Source of the DNA: Phoronis ovalis
Lineage: Eukaryota > Phoronida > Phoronidae
DNA length: 10,885 bases
Assembly (NCBI GenBank): GCA_028565635.1
Contig: JAOXYB010058801.1
Span: 1-10,885, forward strand
Direction: 5' to 3'
The notes below the pieces were generated by a model. That model was not told the DNA's origin. It saw nothing but the letters and a program-made list of their open reading frames with translations, and ran no database searches. The position numbers and the translations under genes are program-made. The number at the start of each line of letters is the position of its first letter. Within the stretch, counting starts at the first letter, position 1. Of the stretch, positions 1 through 8,620 are shown in pieces.

Positions 1-58
1 CAATCGCGATTAAAGTTTGGCTAAATTTTTTATCTAGCTAATATTTTAATCGCGATTG
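1..58. repeat. 14-bp perfect inverted repeat with CGCG core
   Basis: The arms CAATCGCGATTAAA (1-14) and TTTAATCGCGATTG (45-58) are exact reverse complements separated by 30 bases. Each arm contains the self-complementary 10-mer AATCGCGATT, so the arms also match as a 10-bp direct repeat. A CpG-containing repeat of this length is unlikely by chance in such AT-rich DNA. It could be a small foldback element, the end of a miniature inverted-repeat transposon cut by the window edge, or a dispersed genomic repeat. No target-site duplication can be tested because the left arm begins at base 1. Confidence 0.6.
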
Positions 59-60
59 CC

Positions 61-1542
61 CGTGTGAACAAAGCTTATGACATGTTTTATCAGATTTCTT
101 AAAATTGGTACTTTACTGAAAGAAGAGTAAAATTTGCTTTCACCAACATACTGGTTTGTGTTTTTTGTCTAAAGGAATAATGTAACATCATTATGTTTTA
201 AAATGCTGTCTGTGAGATTGGGCCTTGGCTAATAAGTCATTAGCCAGTCAAAAGTGTGGTGTTACATAGTTTTGAAACATCAACTAAACTTACATTTTCT
301 GATAGTGCATTTCATTTTCAGGACATATTTAGTGTCTTGTAAAATCACAATATATGACATCTGTAATATGAATGTGTATTTTATCAACTATTATTTTCTT
401 TTGATGTATTACATAATTTTAAATAATTAGTAAATAATTGCATACTCTTCATGACACATCACTTAGACCAAAGTTTTGGCAGCACACTGCAAGTTCAGAG
501 GTGACAACTATGGCTGGAATAATATTTACTTAATAAAGGGCAAAACCTATGTTTAAAAGGAATTAACAAGGATATGTAATTAATCTTGCTGATTGATTTC
601 ATGGATTGCCTGAAATTTTATCTACTTTTCTAAACTGTAATCTTGTTGGGTACAAAAATATTTACACAACAAGCAGACAAAATCAATTCATTGTAGCCTT
701 CTTGTTGTAAAATCTGATGATGTTAAACACTTTATATATATTTTCATAATTCAATATGCAATTGCCTGGCAGGACCATAAAAAACATAAAAAAAGATACT
801 AAATTAGCAAAGTTGACCTCTGTCTTTGTGGGGAACCAAGATGAGTAAAGTTCCAATAACAACAAAAAAATTTAACCCCTCACTCTTGCCTTGCATCCCC
901 TGGCATTTCCTACCCACTAGTCCTGCACCCTCCTTTCTATGGATTTTTGTGCCCTACCCTGCAAAATATTATAAATAGATACTATAATGCAATTACAAAT
1001 GTTCAGCAAGTTGGTACATCTTGCTCTCTTTACTGCAAAGTGTGTCTGCTTTGTATGAAATGTCCATATAAATTATATAAAATTACTTTGTAAATTTTGT
1101 ATTAAATAATAAAATAGTTCATGCAAAACACTCAGGCTAAACATATATATCTCATGACTCTCACAATCTTTATACTAAAGCTAGACATGTTCTGGAGAAG
1201 TGACACTTAATAAAAGTGAATATATTTTTGTGATGGGAAAAAGTCCAGTAATTGATTTTTTATGAAGCTTACAACTTTCTCATGCCTTCAGAGTATTTCC
1301 TGATTTATTGTGATATGAAAGTGGATACCAGAGGATTATTTTTAAGTTACATTGATTAAAATCTAAATTTTTTAATTACACTGTATTAGCAAGCAGACAA
1401 ACATCTAAACAGATCCTTTGAGGATGTTTAATCAACAAATGCCAGTTGGAACTGACATTTTCCTAAACATTTATATAGCCTTTGCAATGTTATGATTATG
1501 ATGAATATAGAAGTTAATAACATAGACATTTATGATTTTATA
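61..1542. other. AT-rich noncoding region
   Basis: No convincing gene is visible. The open frames are short, rich in Phe, Tyr, Asn, Ile and Lys as expected from random AT-rich DNA, and match nothing I recognise. Weak hairpins occur (for example an 8-bp stem at 226-233 and 239-246), but stems of this size are expected by chance here. The only compositional departure is the C-rich block at 876-963. Confidence 0.6.
876..963. other. C-rich, strand-asymmetric block
   Basis: This stretch carries repeated C runs on the + strand (CCCC, CCC, CCTCC, CCCTACCC) within otherwise AT-rich DNA. Read on the minus strand it is purine-rich, begins just after a TTTTGCAG string that resembles a splice acceptor, and twice contains TGCAGG followed by GTAGG or GTGGGTAGG. 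All three minus-strand frames are soon stopped, so it is not coding as read. It may be an untranslated exon, part of an old retroposon, or a local composition shift. I cannot choose between these. Confidence 0.35.
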
Positions 1543-1624
1543 ATTGTTTGATAAAGAATTTTATACAGAGTGATATTTTAATTAGAATTGCTTGATACAG
1601 AATTTTGTATAAAGTGATGCTTTT
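1543..1624 (+). repeat. Two-copy tandem repeat, period 43 bp
   Basis: Unit 1 starts at 1543 (AATTGTTTGATAAAGAATTT) and unit 2 at 1586 (AATTGCTTGATACAGAATTT). Over the first 39 bases about 32 positions are identical by eye, and the unit 2 match runs into the T-run at 1621. The repeat overlaps copy A of the dispersed repeat at 1569-1656, so the duplication probably arose inside that element. Confidence 0.65.
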
Positions 1625-1656
1625 TTATGAGGAAAATGAAGAAAACAAGTGACAAA
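1569..1656 (+). repeat. Dispersed short repeat, copy A
   Basis: Two blocks of this segment recur in the same order and orientation about 1.49 kb downstream at 3062-3126. The first block (1569-1584, AGTGATATTTTAATTA) is 16/16 identical to 3062-3077. The second (1619-1656, beginning GCTTTTTTATGAGGA) is 34/38 identical to 3089-3126. The material between the blocks is 34 bases here and 11 in copy B, with a shared TTGATxCAG. No coding capacity is seen. Most likely this is a remnant of a short nonautonomous element or a segmental copy. Confidence 0.65.
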
Positions 1657-1699
1657 GATTTTTAAAACCAACCCAGGTCAAACGTCCAAAAAACACTTG

Positions 1700-1790
1700 T
1701 CTAATATGGTCCTAAACAAGGAATATGGCAGGCCACTGGCTTATAATTTACATTGCTTGACAACCACCTCCTCTTGCCCAAATAAAAAAA
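1700..1790 (-). repeat. Degenerate repeat, inverted relative to 2845-2900
   Basis: Read on the minus strand, this segment has a T-run, then GTGGTTGTCA, then GGCCT, then CTTGTTT. The same landmarks occur in the same order on the plus strand at 2845-2900, but the spacing differs and gaps are needed. Homology is plausible but weak, resting on one exact 10-mer plus ordered shorter matches. Confidence 0.3.
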
Positions 1791-2844
1791 ATCCAATACT
1801 TGTAGCATGTAATTTGATGACAACTTGAAAGCTATCGGGGAAATATATGCTTCTCTATCAAATGTTGATGAAACCCTATGTGATAGCAACTGACTATCCC
1901 CAAGGAGCGTTATACACTGTGATAATTTTGAATCAGTCGAATAAATGTAAAGCAAAAAAGCAATTCATGGTGTTGAATAATTTTCTGTTTGATAAAAATG
2001 TTTTAAAAAGCAGTCACAACAATGGAATTTTTGTACAGTATTGAATGTACTCTGCTGTGGAACAGTTTCCCCATGTTAGCCACAGATAATAAATTGAGGT
2101 ACTGGCTGCACATTCCTGCATGGTAATAGGAAGCAATACTACTTGTGAGTATTATTTCAGATATCTGAAAATATATCTTATATTCAGTAATCCGATCCAT
2201 TTTTTATCATCTTTATTGTTTACATCAGTTTCCGAATAATTCAATGAGTAATTAATTTGCAAGAAAATTGCCAGTATTTTATAAAACACACATGAATGTC
2301 AATTATAAATTTAAACCAGAAATATTATTTTTGTGTTGCAATGTTTACACTATCCATCATAAAATACCTTGGAAAATCCACATTTGCTGTTTTAATTTTC
2401 ATAATCAAAATAAAGATAGACATATAAAAAAGTGAACATGCTTGGCTTACTTTAAGTCCAAGAAACCAAACCTTGAATATTGCTGATGTAATAAGTAGCT
2501 ATTTTGGGAAAAAAATGTGTTTTTCAAATTTTAATTTTCAAAATAATATATTTAAGTCAACAACCCCTTACAGATTTAAAACTCTGTACAAATCATCTTT
2601 ACATAAAGATCTGTGTATGTATTATTGTCTCATATTTCATAATTTTTCCTTCCATTAAGTTTTGAATTTTGAAAGTTTAAAGATCAATTTTTTGTTGATT
2701 TTTATCAAATACATAAAATTTCAAAAATTGCTAAAAAATATGTTAAAAATGGTATATGCACCTCAATGTATCTCAGCGCATTAAAAATATTATACGCTTT
2801 ATTGAATTTGATGGAAATATTTCTGGGAAAGGTGGTTGTTGACA

Positions 2845-2900
2845 TTTTTTTTTTAGGTAAGTGGTTGTCAGCCATTATATTTTATGGCCTATCACTTGTT
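2845..2900 (+). repeat. Degenerate repeat, partner of 1700-1790
   Basis: The order T10 run (2845-2854), GTGGTTGTCA (2861-2870), GGCCT (2886-2890) and CTTGTTT parallels the minus strand of 1700-1790. A related GGTGGTTGTTGACA lies just upstream at 2831-2844, so there may be a local duplication as well. The evidence is by eye only. Confidence 0.3.
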
Positions 2901-3061
2901 TCATTCCAATCAGTTTCTGCATGCTATACTTAATTTTCAGATTAGTGATATCTTTAATTAGGTGTCAAATTCATACTTGTCTTACTGTCCTAACTCATTA
3001 GCTGTTATCAACTTAGATAACATTTGTGTCTGTATTTCATATACATGAAGTCACATTCTAA

Positions 3062-3126
3062 AGTGATATTTTAATTATGTTGATGCAGGCTTTTTTATGA
3101 GGATAATGAAGAAACTAAGTAACAAA
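3062..3126 (+). repeat. Dispersed short repeat, copy B
   Basis: This is the shorter partner of copy A. It shares a 16-bp identical block (3062-3077) and a 38-bp block with four mismatches (3089-3126), but lacks most of the intervening sequence and hence the 43-bp tandem duplication. Copy B may therefore represent the form before expansion, or a deleted derivative. Confidence 0.65.
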
Positions 3127-4743
3127 AGGCCCATTCAGACTTACAACTTAGAGCGCTTCACAATAGATCGCTCTATAATATTCATTAGTGTTGTAATGAA
3201 GTATAAAATCTTATGTGCTATAAGCAATTTTCTGCTTATTGTCAAATAGTAATTTTCATTGGTCAGAAAACTTCCACTGTTGTTATATAATAAGCTTAAT
3301 TTAAAAAAAAAAGAAAAATATAACAGCAGTAGAAATATTTGCATAAGTATGTAGAAAAAAGTATTGTTTTTGTGTTTTTTCGTGATATTTCAAGTATAGT
3401 CGTGTTTATTTGTTGATCTCTCAATTTCACATAACAAAATAGCATGTTTTAAGTGAGCTCAGTGTGTTTGTAAACATGACAACACTATGGATTTTCTGAT
3501 AGACAGAAACAAATGCTTTGCAATTATGCTTCGAGAGTCAAATTTTTATCATATACTATCTCATATTCCATGTAATATTTGTTTGAAAACAATGCACAAC
3601 ATTGTTTTTCCATTCATTTTTAATGTAAAAAAAATGATTTTTTTAAATTGATAAGTTTTTATCTAAATGCATTTTTTATGATTAATCAATAACAGGCTTT
3701 TATTTACTGTTTGTATAGAAAGACAGTTCCGTTATCTCTATAATTCCATTTGATGTATTATTATAGCACTATGGAGACAACAGTTAATTTTCTTTTTATG
3801 GTATTTGCTTTAACAACCAAAGGTTCTATTCTTTATAACTTGATTTTAGTTATACATATTTAATTGAGATTAGAAATTTGTGATGAACAAATAGTAAAAA
3901 TTAGTTACTGTCTATATTGTCAGTTTATAAAATTACTGAATTTATTAAGTTGTCGTTTTACATCGTAACTAAAGCAAGCAAAATCTGTAACCAATTAAAA
4001 ACAATTATCACTTTTCATTTAGTAAATTAACATCTCAGATAATTGGCAAACTTCATTAATTGGAATTGAAATTTGTACTGTAGCTCCAATTAAGAAATTA
4101 TATAAGTCTTAGACTATTGCTGTCTATTAATTATTCCTTTGGAAATATGTTAGGTTAAATGTATAAATATTTTGAAACATTGTCAGACAAGTAAACTTTT
4201 GGCCAGATTAAATAATCCAATAATTCCTATGAATCTGAGAAAGGTATTGGGAATAAAGAGGATTATGATACATTGTAATTATCATGATTACAGTACTAAT
4301 TTTAATTAAATCAAAATTTCAAAGCTAGAATAAAATCGTAATTTTCAAAGAATTGTATATGAAAATTGAATAATATGTTTGTAATGCTTAGTGAATTAAT
4401 CTAGTAACAAGCTATCACCCCTCTCGGTGAAGTAGACTTGTCTTACAGCAGAGTGGCTATATCATCAGGCTGACTGACAGTTAAATCTTTAGTAAAAGCT
4501 TTATACACACTTTAAGACTCACATACACACCTTTCTCTAAGCTGTGGTATTTGGAAGTGTGATTACTTGGTATTTGAAATTATTGATTGCATAGTTGATC
4601 TTGAGAAATTTCTTCCACGTGAGGAGTATGTTTTTCATTTTTAATTCCTTAATTACCTCAAAAACGCTAAGTAATTTTCTTTGAGTGCACTAGTAGCGTG
4701 CTTTTAGCAAACTTGTGCACCATTACGAAGAAGAATTTTAGTT
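3127..4743. other. AT-rich 5' flank of the receptor gene
   Basis: No gene is recognisable here. The region directly upstream of the receptor must contain its leader and perhaps its promoter, but no transcription start can be fixed. A CCAAT (4086-4090) and a TATATAAG (4099-4106) lie close together, too close for a textbook pair, and such strings are common in this composition. The stretch 4418-4545 is less AT-rich and could be leader sequence. A weak acceptor-like CTTTTAG ends at 4707, so a 5' leader intron is possible but unproven. Confidence 0.4.
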
Positions 4744-4776
4744 TGATTAAACAAATTCTGGAACTATTTAAGCATT

Positions 4777-6030
4777 ATGGATCAATCAAACATTAGTATA
4801 TTCTCAACAACAGTTCGATTAGAGACCAGCAGAATGGAAGACATTACAAGTTCCGATCTCGGAATTTTAAAGTTCAACACAACCAATAATGAAACGGAAT
4901 ATGACACACAATGTCCAGATTTTGACAATTTTGATTACAATGAATACTTATTGCAAGTGTTCTTAAGTTCAAATTACTCAAGAATTTCTCTATCAGACTT
5001 TTTTCTTATCCAGAAATTCTACTTTGTGATGTATGGAATAATTTTACACGTCGCATGCATCGGAGGAATGATTGGAAATATTTTATCCTTTATCGTTTTA
5101 AATCGCCGCGAAATGAAATCTTCAACCTCTACTTACCTTGCTGCTTTAATGATCTGTGACTGTGTCGTACTGCTTTGCGGATATTGTAATGAAGTTTTAG
5201 GCACTGGACTTCATGTGTCTTATCGATACATTCATTACGTGTCTCCTTATGTTAGCGTTTATGTAGCAGCATTGGGACAGTTGTGTCGTGATAGTGGAGT
5301 TTTGCTGACAATTGCTGTCACAGTTGAGCGTTACATATATGTTTGTCACACATTCAGAGCATCAACTATGTGTACAATTAAACGCGCCAAAATTACTAGC
5401 TGTATTTTGATTCTTTGCACTGTGTTATATCACATACCAACATTTCTTTACCAACATGTGATCCAGATATATGTTGCACCTTGTGATATAACATACCATG
5501 TTGCAAACCTCAGTGGAATAGTTCCACACGAGTTTTACACATTTCAAAAGTTATATTTGCATCCTATCTTGTTTTACGTTATTCCGATTGTGGCTTCCTC
5601 AGTGCTGACCATTATACTAATACGAGAAGTACATAAGACAAATGTTTTCCGTCAACAGATGTCGCAGAATCAGTCAATGGATGTGAATGTTACTGTGGTC
5701 TTAATCAGTGTGGTCATTGTATTTTTGATCTGCAGTACACCAACAATGGTATATTTAATTTTAATGACAGCAGGAGGAATTGAAGTTTTATTTTCGCTGG
5801 AAGGAACTCTTGCTTGGCATACTGCTGCAGTTCTGATATACTCTAACTCGGCCATTAATTTTATACTGTTCTGTACATTTGGTGAGAAGTTCCGTAAGAC
5901 TTTTAAGAAGACATTCTTGAGACGAGGACCGTGTAAACGTTTGGGTAAGGTGTGGCAAAAACGCTATAGTCGCTACAGCAGATACAGCAGCGTGAGTGGG
6001 GCTCATACCCAGACTGACTCCATGCTTTAA
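4777..6030 (+). CDS. Class A (rhodopsin-like) GPCR, FMRFamide receptor-like
   Basis: An intact 417-residue, single-exon seven-transmembrane receptor, expected at the plasma membrane of neurons or peptide target cells, binding an extracellular (probably RFamide-type) peptide and coupling to G proteins. The start at 4777 has A at -3 and G at +4, and an in-frame stop lies at 4744. The N-terminus (about 1-79) has no evident signal peptide and has sequons at N5, N34, N38 and N66. Helices lie near 80-108, 117-138, 158-190, 203-226, 255-283, 303-331 and 343-366. Landmarks are GN (100-101) in TM1, LxxxD with D128 in TM2, ERY (184-186) ending TM3, P270 in TM5, CSTP (319-322) in TM6, and NSAINFILF (357-365) in TM7. 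Basic helix 8 starts with GEKFRKTF (369-376). ECL2 has C236 and sequon N244. The REV after TM5, the CxTP and the NSxxNF pattern suit FMRFamide-receptor relatives. No Cys occupies 3.25. The tail has (RYS)x3 at 396-404 and ends DSML. The receptor class is secure; the ligand family is inferred. Confidence 0.95.
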   Translation: MDQSNISIFSTTVRLETSRMEDITSSDLGILKFNTTNNETEYDTQCPDFDNFDYNEYLLQVFLSSNYSRISLSDFFLIQKFYFVMYGIILHVACIGGMIGNILSFIVLNRREMKSSTSTYLAALMICDCVVLLCGYCNEVLGTGLHVSYRYIHYVSPYVSVYVAALGQLCRDSGVLLTIAVTVERYIYVCHTFRASTMCTIKRAKITSCILILCTVLYHIPTFLYQHVIQIYVAPCDITYHVANLSGIVPHEFYTFQKLYLHPILFYVIPIVASSVLTIILIREVHKTNVFRQQMSQNQSMDVNVTVVLISVVIVFLICSTPTMVYLILMTAGGIEVLFSLEGTLAWHTAAVLIYSNSAINFILFCTFGEKFRKTFKKTFLRRGPCKRLGKVWQKRYSRYSRYSSVSGAHTQTDSML

Positions 6031-6472
6031 ATGTTGTCGGCTGTTCGAAAAGCTACATGTATCAAAGTGGAACTGAAACAATTTCATTGATGATTTGGCT
6101 GTATTGCTTTGTGATGTGACTTGTCATGCCTGCAGTTATCGCATCTGCTTGCATATTTTGTGCTTGTGCTTTAACTGGTTTTTAATATGTAAATAATAAG
6201 TGTGGTATATACTGTTTTTAGATAATATAATGTTCTGTTGTTGAAGTCACATTGTAAATTTTGCTACTCATAGATTTGACTGACAATAATCCAGCAGAGA
6301 AGATAGTTGTCATCTATTTTTTATTGAAAGCTGGTGTAGTTGACAATATTCTTTAAAGGGTGAGAAATTTGACAGCTATTAACCCTAAGTTACTTTATTA
6401 ACACTTATGTTTACAGAAGCTGAAAATTCTCAAGTGCATCACAGTCATCATGTTGTCTTTACACCTCTGAAT

Positions 6473-6598
6473 AATAAACAACAGCAGAAGATTTTTGACT
6501 GTAAACTTGTAATAAATGGGCCATTTGCTGCCTGATTCCATGTTCATAAAAGCCAATCAAGTGCAGTCACTACTGTGTGAAATACCAAAGTAAATAAA
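6473..6598 (+). terminator. Candidate polyadenylation signals of the receptor gene
   Basis: Three AATAAA hexamers follow the receptor stop codon, at 6473-6478, 6511-6516 and 6593-6598. The last is followed some 45 bases later by a GT-rich stretch (GGATGTGTGAT near 6645), as expected for an animal cleavage signal. This predicts a 3' untranslated region of roughly 450-600 bases. AATAAA is frequent in AT-rich DNA, and further copies at 6832, 7171 and 8021 could serve longer isoforms. Confidence 0.4.
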
Positions 6599-8609
6599 AT
6601 GTTTACAGCTGCTATAGCGATGTTTAAAATACCAATGAAGTCAAGGATGTGTGATAGCATTACTCTGTTTATAAGCATTCAGTGGTTTACAAGTTTTAAG
6701 ACATGAATTGGGAATTGGTAGAAGACATAATTTCAAAATTGAATGGGCTAGTGGCTGGACATGTGGATTCTACCAAATGGACATTGGAAATTGTTTTTAG
6801 TGTTAGTTTTACTGTAAAAAAATAACTTTGAAATAAATAGCACAGACATTGACTGTCCATTTTAAATACTTGGATCTTTTAAAAATGCTGATTGGAGATA
6901 AAGTTGTGGTCAGTTTTCCAAACAAGCATCAACTTACAACTAGCATAACAATGGCACTATAGAACTGGATACTAGGGCATAAATAATTTTGTGTAGTATT
7001 ACAGAAATGGAAACTAATTATACAGACACTGTTGTTTCTTGTAACTGTTGTTTATTAGATGTCAGCATTCAGATTCTTATGGGACAAAATACTAATGATA
7101 GTTTTATTTGACAAGATCTTTTTTTAATTGTTTTTCAGCTCTGAATACAAATCACATTTCTCTGATTTTCAATAAATCATTTTTAGCTATGAAAATAGGA
7201 ATAATAATGTGAAATTGGATTATTTGGCTCATCTTAGATCATCTTTAAATAATGAAGAATAAGCCTCAAATATTTAAATATCATTAAGCATAACCTACAC
7301 CATTAAAAATGTATATTGATTCTGGTACTTTAGAAAATCTGTGTGGAAATAAGTGAAATTTTAAAAATATGCTAATATAGAAACAGATATTACCCAAGAC
7401 AGGCAAGTCTATGTAGTGCAAAAAGAAGTTCTCTTTATTTCACATTGTTCACAAATACATCACAATTTTTGAAACTGAGGATTTGTAGTTTAGTATTTTG
7501 AAATAAAGGGAAAGGAAAGATGGGAAGAGATTATGAGAACACCTGTTTGTAGTTTGTTAGAAGAATTCAACAATCATTCCCCACAATAAGATTCTGATAA
7601 AAACATGTTTTTAGATTTATTTACTTGATATATGGTTTTCCTGTTGTTAATGCAGTTGTTCATTCTATACATTGCACAGTTGTTTGTTGGTCTCTTTAAC
7701 TGCATTTTTTGTAAATGAACAGGGTTAGGAAAGTATTTTAAAAATTGATACTTGTTCTCAGAGAACCTCAAGCTAACACATTTTATTTGATGTGGTGTTG
7801 GCATTCAAAGCAATGTCAAGAGCTAAAAAATATTTTGTGTACATTTTGTGGTTTTCAATTATTAATTTTTTACTTTCCATGTAACAGTTTATTTCTTTCC
7901 CTTGTGATGTAAAATCTGCTTTTGATGTCATATGCGATGAATTTGATCATTCATAAATAATCCAAATATTTTGACAGGTTATTGCCGCTTTGGGCCAAGT
8001 TATTCTGTAGACTGATTTCAAATAAAACTTATTTTTACTGCTTTATGTTAAATGTACATTTAAAATTTGAGTTTCAGGAAAATTCAATGTATGAAATTTG
8101 TTTATAATTATTCAAGTTAATTTAAGTTAAATTACCAGACTCATGTTTTAAGCCTACAAAAAACATGGCAAACTTTGAAGATATTAATTAAGAAGAAACG
8201 GTGCAAAAGCTGAGAAAAAAATTGAATGTTCAAGCTGTGTGTCATCTTAACCAGGACATAGTTGTAAATCACATTGGTTTGATTTTTTACCAAGAATATT
8301 GGCATATGTTCTTGAAAAATGCATCTTGAATATGTTAAATTTCTGTATTTACTAACAGAACAACTGGACCAGAGAGAAACCAGTGTGTCATCCTAGTGCA
8401 CACAATTGGATCTGGTCTCTACATCTTAAAATTATTTTTTATGTGTTTCAGATATAAACTAGTAATATTGAAAAAAAATACATAAACTCAGCTTAGTAGT
8501 ATTTATCTACCTCATTATTTCAGAAACTTGGATATAACACATATTAACTCAAAAAACAAGGGTCAAAGACTTCAGTAGAAACCTTTCTAATTGTCGTTTC
8601 TCATCTTTG
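6599..8609. other. AT-rich noncoding region downstream of the receptor
   Basis: No gene is supported. The longest open frame, on the minus strand at 7574-7804, has a low-complexity Asn/Lys/Tyr-rich translation with no domain I recognise. Part of this region may be distal 3' untranslated sequence. No RNA gene promoter boxes or structured RNA were seen. Confidence 0.5.
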
Positions 8610-8620
8610 CCACTAGGGGG
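8610..8620 (+). promoter_or_regulatory. Candidate CTCF binding core
   Basis: The 11-mer CCACTAGGGGG matches the CCACYAGGGGG core bound by the central zinc fingers of CTCF, a protein conserved across bilaterian animals. Eight of its eleven bases are G or C in DNA that is otherwise strongly AT-rich, so a random origin is improbable for this particular string. The flanks do not extend the vertebrate consensus (ATAC follows instead of CGC), and CTCF specificity in this organism is unknown. Confidence 0.4.

Larger units (their letters stand above)
1660..3060. other. AT-rich noncoding region with probable repeat debris
   Basis: Open frames of 60-84 codons occur on both strands (for example 1701-1955 on the minus strand and 1847-2044 on the plus strand), but they overlap one another, lack recognisable domains and look like chance. 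The more complex stretch at about 1700-1960 differs from the simple AT-rich DNA around it and may be a decayed repeat. A 16-bp palindrome, TTTCAGATATCTGAAA, lies at 2155-2170. About one AT-rich palindrome of that size is expected by chance in this window. Confidence 0.5.

Noticed and set aside
180-267. Nested inverted repeats: ATGTAACA/TGTTACAT (180-187, 260-267) around TGGCTAAT/ATTAGCCA (226-233, 239-246)
   Set aside because: A rough estimate gives many 8-bp pairs at these spacings by chance in this composition, and no target duplication flanks the outer arms.
1701-1955. 84-codon minus-strand frame and an overlapping 65-codon plus-strand frame (1847-2044)
   Set aside because: They overlap each other, lack known motifs and initiation or splice support, and sit in a probable repeat region. 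Decayed element sequence is possible, but a gene cannot be supported.
3149-3175. Hairpin TAGAGCG/CGCTCTA, with similar 7-bp hairpins at 8640-8656 and 9135-9155
   Set aside because: Seven-base stems are expected repeatedly in an 11-kb window, and nothing links them to a gene or RNA.
4086-4106. CCAAT and TATATAAG as a promoter for the receptor
   Set aside because: The two strings are too close together for the usual arrangement, lie nearly 700 bases before the start codon, and such strings are frequent in AT-rich DNA.
5788-6087. 99-codon open frame on the minus strand over the 3' part of the receptor gene
   Set aside because: It is antisense to a clear coding region, has no recognisable domain, and is explained by the base pattern of the receptor codons.
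6815-6822. Run of eight A downstream of the receptor as a retroposition tail
   Set aside because: It is short, lies beyond better polyadenylation signals, and similar or longer A or T runs occur elsewhere (3303-3312, 2845-2854).
7574-7804. 76-codon minus-strand frame
   Set aside because: Its composition is typical of AT-rich chance frames and no domain is recognisable.
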